Assembly (NCBI GenBank): GCA_963920525.1
Contig: OY986435.1
Coordinates: forward strand, 172,275,827 to 172,339,826
Reading direction: 5' to 3'
Origin: Dichetophora obliterata
Taxonomy: Eukaryota; Arthropoda; Insecta; Diptera; Sciomyzidae
DNA: 64,000 nucleotides
In this document: positions 60,393 through 64,000 of the stretch, piece by piece
Layout: the number at the start of each line of letters is the position of its first letter
How positions within the stretch are numbered: the first letter of the stretch is position 1
The notes under the pieces: generated by a model
The model's database searches: none
What the model was told of the DNA's origin: nothing
What the model saw: only the letters and a program-made list of their open reading frames with translations
Translations under genes and position numbers: made by a program

Positions 60393-62426
60393 TTGCAAAC
60401 TTTTTATTTTTTTCGGTTTTTAGTTACAATGGCAGAATCTAAACGCACTCTTTTTTTAATATGGCATAGTGAACCAGTGCCAACAAACAAATTTTTAATG
60501 GTTGAAAATCATGTATTCGCTAATATCATTGATCGCTTGAAATATAGCGAAGAGCAATACCGACAAATTCAAAAACAATTAAGAAATTTTATGAGCCAAC
60601 TTGTACAAAAGTGGAAAGAAAGTCATAGAGTTTTGGCAGTGTTCGAAAAGCGAAATAAGATCTGGTTGGATGAAGACATTGTTTTCCCTAATCCAGCCGT
60701 TGCCCAACGTAATGAGAAACCTTTTTCAGAGTGCACAAGGAAGACTCAAATAAAAAAAATTGCATCAATTGTCATTGAAACACCGAACGAAGAGTTAATG
60801 GTAGCAACGAGCGTGAGTCTTTACAAGGCTGGAAAAAGAAGCGCTTCACAGGTTGTTTCAAAGTTACGTTCAGAATCTGGAATAGCTCCAAAAATGCTTA
60901 AATCTGTAGACTCTGAAGCAAAAACCAATATTCCGTATACACCTGAGGAAGCTTTAGCTCTTTATATTGATGGTGGATACTCAAAAATGTCATACAGAGA
61001 TATGCAATCTGGTGCCAAAAAACGAAACGCCAATATTTATCCAAGCTACGATATTTTGGCTAAAACTAAAAGGGAGTGTTACCCCAGTGACATACACGTA
61101 ACTGAACGTTCAGCTGAAGTTGGCTTGCAAAGTCTCGTAGACCATACTATTGCACGTATAATGCAAGGCTTTTCAACAGCTTTTGAGGATCTCATGACTG
61201 TAGGCAATAATAACGATTGCATAAAAGCAATATTTAAATGGGGCTGTGACGGTAGCAGTGGGCACTCTACTTACCGTCAACGTTTCAGTGTTTCTGATAC
61301 TGGAACAATTGATGAGCATTTATTTGCTGTATGTATTGTTCCTTTACAAATTAAAAAAGGACCCGCAATACTATGGCAAAATAACAGGCCTTCTTCAACT
61401 CGGTTCTGCAGACCCATTAAAATAATTTTTGAAAAAGAGTCAGCGGATTTAGTAAGGGCTGAGATAGAAAATGTAAAAAGACAAATTGCACAAATTCTGC
61501 CGACAAAATTAAGTTCTTTTGAAGTAACACACGAATTTCATTTGACCATGATCGATGGAAAAGTGTTTAATACCATAGCGGAGTCATCATCACTGGCTTG
61601 TGGAATTTGTGGTGCGACACCAAAATTGATGAACAATCTAAATTTGGTTCAACTGAGGCAGCCACAAAACCACTTGTACGAATATGGATTGTCGACACTT
61701 CATGCTTGGATACGGTGCTTCGAGTGTATAATTCATATCGCCTACAGAATACCTATAAAAACTTGGCAAATACGTGGAGAAAATAAAGAAATTGCTGAAC
61801 AAACCAAAAGAAAAATTCAACTTGAACTAAGAAAAGAATTGGGTATTTTGGTGGACATTCCAACGACGGGTTCGGGGAATACAAACACTGGGAATACAGC
61901 CAGAATGTTTTTCGAGCAGCCAACCATGGCCTCTATAGTAACTGGAGTAAAAATGGAACTTATAAAAAGGTTTGGTATAATATTGCGTACAATGGCATGT
62001 GGGTATGCAGTTAACGTAGAGGCTTTTCGCATATATGCCTGGGAAACAGCAAAAATATTTGTTTCCGAATACCCTTGGTTTTATATGCCTCAATCTGTTC
62101 ATAAAATATTAATACATGGAGCAGATATTATTGACAAAGTTTCGCTACCAATAGGAATGATGTCAGAAGAGGCACTTGAGGCAAGAAATAAAGATTTTCG
62201 CACTTATAGGCTGAACCACACGCGAAAAGACACGAGATTGCACACAATGGAAGACTTACTGCACGCTCTATTGGTTTCGTCGGATCCTTTTATTACACCT
62301 AAATCTAAAAGCACCTCGAAATACTCGAAAAAACACATCGAAATAGATGCTGGGGTCAAGCAGCTTCTTTTAAATATGAATGATATAACTGGCGACCTTA
62401 ATTCTGAAAGCTCCGACTCTGAATAG
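60393..62426 (+). CDS. Transib transposase (RAG1-core-like DDE recombinase)
   Basis: 677 codons without interruption. The start at residue 13 (ATG 60429, MAESKRTLFLIW) may be the real one, because TTTTTAG just before it could be a splice acceptor. RAG1-core landmarks in order: CDGSSGHSTYRQRF (Asp286, RAG1 D600), LTMIDGKVFN (Asp388, D708), the zinc pair CGICGATPK (Cys403, Cys406), VHKILIHGADII (His570, His575, second zinc pair) and SEEALEARNKDFR (Glu596, E962). The whole catalytic set is thus present. Length fits Transib transposases (roughly 650-700 residues). It would nick beside CACAGTG, form hairpins and insert the element at CG-rich 5-bp sites, in the nucleus. An AATAAA lies 46 bp after the stop (62472-62477). 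No neighbouring RAG2-like gene is seen. Confidence 0.95.
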   Translation: MQTFYFFRFLVTMAESKRTLFLIWHSEPVPTNKFLMVENHVFANIIDRLKYSEEQYRQIQKQLRNFMSQLVQKWKESHRVLAVFEKRNKIWLDEDIVFPNPAVAQRNEKPFSECTRKTQIKKIASIVIETPNEELMVATSVSLYKAGKRSASQVVSKLRSESGIAPKMLKSVDSEAKTNIPYTPEEALALYIDGGYSKMSYRDMQSGAKKRNANIYPSYDILAKTKRECYPSDIHVTERSAEVGLQSLVDHTIARIMQGFSTAFEDLMTVGNNNDCIKAIFKWGCDGSSGHSTYRQRFSVSDTGTIDEHLFAVCIVPLQIKKGPAILWQNNRPSSTRFCRPIKIIFEKESADLVRAEIENVKRQIAQILPTKLSSFEVTHEFHLTMIDGKVFNTIAESSSLACGICGATPKLMNNLNLVQLRQPQNHLYEYGLSTLHAWIRCFECIIHIAYRIPIKTWQIRGENKEIAEQTKRKIQLELRKELGILVDIPTTGSGNTNTGNTARMFFEQPTMASIVTGVKMELIKRFGIILRTMACGYAVNVEAFRIYAWETAKIFVSEYPWFYMPQSVHKILIHGADIIDKVSLPIGMMSEEALEARNKDFRTYRLNHTRKDTRLHTMEDLLHALLVSSDPFITPKSKSTSKYSKKHIEIDAGVKQLLLNMNDITGDLNSESSDSE

Positions 62427-62896
62427 TTTTTTTCATTTGCACCTTAGATTCATCTAGCAGTTCCGAAACGGAATAAAACACTTTTATTACTATTATTATT
62501 ACTACATTTGTTTTTTTTTTAATTATAATAAAATTTTTGTTATGAAAACAACTTAAATATATGAAGACTGTATATGGCCAAAAATAGTTATTTCAACAGA
62601 AAAAAAATAAAAACAAAATAAATAAATAAAAAAAAATGTTTTTAATATTAAAGTTTAATATATTTTCAGCCCAAAGGAATGTGAAACAATAAATATTTTA
62701 ACTTTACGATGTTTTCCTGAATAAAATAAAAAAAGTATTAAATATGAAAAAAAGTTGCAACTTTCACAAAAAAAAAAATATAAATATATTTTTAAAAAAT
62801 TTTTTTTTTGCTTAGCATTGTAGCTTAATCTGTTTTCAACTAAAAAAAAGCATTACACAAACAAAAAAAATTTTTCCCTAAGCGCTATTAATTAAA

Positions 62897-62927
62897 CGCC
62901 GCTAAATGAGCCTTTTCGGCCACTGTG
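62897..62927 (-). repeat. Transib right terminal inverted repeat
   Basis: Complement reads CACAGTGGCCGAAAAGGCTC followed by ATTTAGCGGCG. Shares the heptamer and the inner GCGGCG block with the left end. Confidence 0.93.
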
Positions 62928-63076
62928 CGGCGGTTTAAAAGTAAAACCGAGCTAATGACCTGCTTAAAAGCAACGTGGGAATTAATCCCAACATCAATTC
63001 TAGTAAATCATATAGATTCTATGCCGAAACGATGTGCGCAAGTCATAAGAAATAAGGGTTATCATATTAAATACTG

Positions 63077-63098
63077 AAAGTTGCTTAAGTTTTGAACA
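63077..63098 (-). repeat. Inner direct repeat, right Tc1 end
   Basis: AAAGTTGCTTAAGTTTTGAACA, complement of the inner left repeat with one or two differences. It overlaps the last base of the transposase stop codon. Confidence 0.88.
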
Positions 63099-63302
63099 GA
63101 TAATTATTGACTTGTTTTTGTTTTGGTTTCTTCGTTAATTGCTATGAATTAGAATTTAAGTTTTGTTGTTTTTATTATAAAGTGGATACATAATCTTATA
63201 AAAATAAAACAAAATATTTTGAATTTTTTGATTTTTTAATGGATAAACATTACTTTGACCACTTCAATGAAAAAAGTTGCTTAGGTTTCGAACAAAACTG
63301 TA

Positions 63303-64000
63303 TCTATAGCAATAAAACTCATTTTCTGTTTGTTTGTTTGGCCTTTATACAAATCTAAACGGCTCAACGGATTTCGCTCAAACTAGGTATACATATAAGT
63401 GCACCTTAACTTAAAATGGTTCATACTTAGTTTTTGCCAGGCCCCCTCCGAAATTTTTTATTATGTAATTTTGTTATTATAATACTATTTAGTATCGGAG
63501 ATTTTTGTGTATTTAATTTTAAAAATTGTTTGTTAGTTTGACATCAAAAACACTCACATTTATTCAAAATTGTAGAAATTTTCAGTACAACGACTTTTTC
63601 ATAAAACATCGTTACCTAAGAATGAGAAAAAAACGATATGAAAATCAAAGTTTGGTCTTTCGATGCAAATATCTCCGCTGTCCATTAATTATTTCATTCA
63701 AATTTTTTTTGTTCAAAAGTTTAATAAAATCACTTCACAAAAATAGGTTGAACTGTACCGTTAAGTCAGTGTAACTATGTTTTATAATTATGTCAAAATA
63801 GGTCAAAAATATTGATATTTTACACAAAAATTGTTTTTGTTGTAAAAATTAAATCAATTAAAAATTGCACATCTGGCTACCTTTCACATGACAGCATTTA
63901 TTTGCAAAAATTCTTCCAGCTAAGCGCAAAAATTATTTTACTGTTTGTGTCGTCAAAACAGCCCCCTTTGATTTTTTCGCGAAATTTTTTTTTCCAAAAT
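63303..64000. other. AT-rich sequence, possible dispersed repeat, no gene
   Basis: TTGTTTGTTTGGCCTTTATA followed by CGGCTCAACGGATTTCGCTC resembles a widespread insect repeat segment, but the type could not be fixed. The 82-codon frame at 63526 has no family motif. Confidence 0.4.

Larger units (their letters stand above)
59888..62927 (+). mobile_element. Complete-looking Transib transposon (RAG1-related)
   Basis: 3,040 bp. Ends CACAGTGGCCGGAATACCCC (59888) and the complement of the sequence ending CGGCCACTGTG (62927) match at 25 of the first 31 positions, including the first 11. The outer seven bases, CACAGTG, equal the consensus heptamer of the V(D)J recombination signal, as is typical for Transib. 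A perfect 5-bp duplication CGGCG (59883-59887, 62928-62932) fits the Transib preference for 5-bp GC-rich targets. It carries one uninterrupted transposase frame and inserted into the Tc1 gene at 58972-63077. Confidence 0.96.
58972..63077 (+). pseudogene. Tc1 transposase gene with one intron, interrupted by a Transib
   Basis: MARSHYGEGFKLIIIEFFNN and NKLKINKSIVSRLIQKYKAT form the paired-like HTH, then GGRPRKTS. A one-base shift in the A6 run 59193-59198 breaks the frame; the correct frame continues KDPFISSKNVVQELNLNISS to KKHLKNR. A 57-bp intron (59348-59404) follows, then LDFAKAHINWTIEKW, VLWSDESKFNLLNSDG (Asp 1), MFQHDKDPKHTSKLVKDW (Asp 2) and [20 protein letters not shown] (Glu at DD34E spacing). 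At 59883-59887 the Transib interrupts the codons for Arg-Arg; beyond 62932 the frame resumes FKSKTELMTCLKATWELI and ends RNKGYHIKY with TGA at 63075-63077. Confidence 0.95.
58614..63300 (+). mobile_element. Tc1-family element with IR/DR ends, split by a Transib
   Basis: Outer ends CAGTATTGTTCGAAACCTAA (58614) and the complement of TTAGGTTTCGAACAAAACTG (ending 63300), between TA duplications (58612-58613, 63301-63302). A second copy of the motif GTTCGAAACTTAAGCAACTT lies at 58816-58839, and its complement at 63077-63098. This is the two-site IR/DR end layout of Sleeping Beauty-like Tc1 elements. The span is 4,687 bp; without the Transib and one 5-bp duplication it is 1,642 bp, the standard Tc1 size. 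Confidence 0.96.

Noticed and set aside
60393..62426. The 677-codon frame as a passenger gene of the Tc1 element or a domesticated host RAG1-like gene
   Set aside because: It has its own inverted ends (CACAGTG...), a 5-bp CGGCG duplication, and it interrupts the Tc1 frame. It is a Transib insertion, not cargo or a host gene.

Overview
The window is AT-rich, intron-containing insect DNA, most likely from a higher (brachyceran, perhaps calyptrate) fly. It holds one host gene and a dense layered collection of transposable elements. The fly assignment is an inference from the elongase sequence and from the mix of Tc1, mariner (Mos1-like and rosa-like), hAT, RTE, Gypsy and Transib elements; no species is named. 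No rRNA, CRISPR or bacterial feature was seen.

Host gene. A very-long-chain fatty acid elongase (ELOVL family) lies on the minus strand, with its start codon at 35713 and the 3' end running off the left edge of the window. Seven coding exons (35722-35653, 34709-34519, 34400-34320, 34198-34036, 15854-15718, 15639-15343, 133-1) join in frame with GT/AG boundaries into at least 354 residues. Two large introns (about 18.2 kb and 15.2 kb) hold most of the mobile elements of the left half.

Left intron (134-15342): a rosa-type mariner with a 41-bp internal duplication; a hAT-like element split by a full-length RTE retrotransposon; a Gypsy element that kept both LTRs but lost gag, protease and RT; a hAT-like element carrying nested fold-back sequences; and another hAT-like element split by a Tc1 copy. 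Second large intron (15855-34035): a decayed Tc1 beside a 20-nt G run, a hAT remnant, a three-copy tandem repeat, MITEs, and a three-layer nest in which an old mariner is split by a hAT that carries a nearly intact Mos1-like mariner.

Upstream of the gene (36.2-58.5 kb): a large TTAA-flanked inverted-repeat structure holding a 30-bp minisatellite, a LINE remnant and a PIF/Harbinger-like element with opposed ~240-bp repeat arrays; a minisatellite-bearing element; a tRNA-like SINE head; three elements joined end to end (Tc1, rosa-type mariner, long-inverted-repeat element) at 47.6-53.4 kb; a Tc1 pseudogene; and two inverted-repeat elements sharing one terminal motif.

Right end (58.6-63.3 kb), the most notable part: a Tc1 element with IR/DR ends and an intron in its transposase gene is split by a 3,040-bp Transib element that looks complete. 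The Transib has an uninterrupted RAG1-related DDE transposase frame of up to 677 codons, ends starting with the RAG recombination-signal heptamer CACAGTG, and a perfect 5-bp CGGCG target duplication. Deleting it with one duplication copy re-opens the Tc1 reading frame to a normal C-terminus, so the order of events can be read directly.
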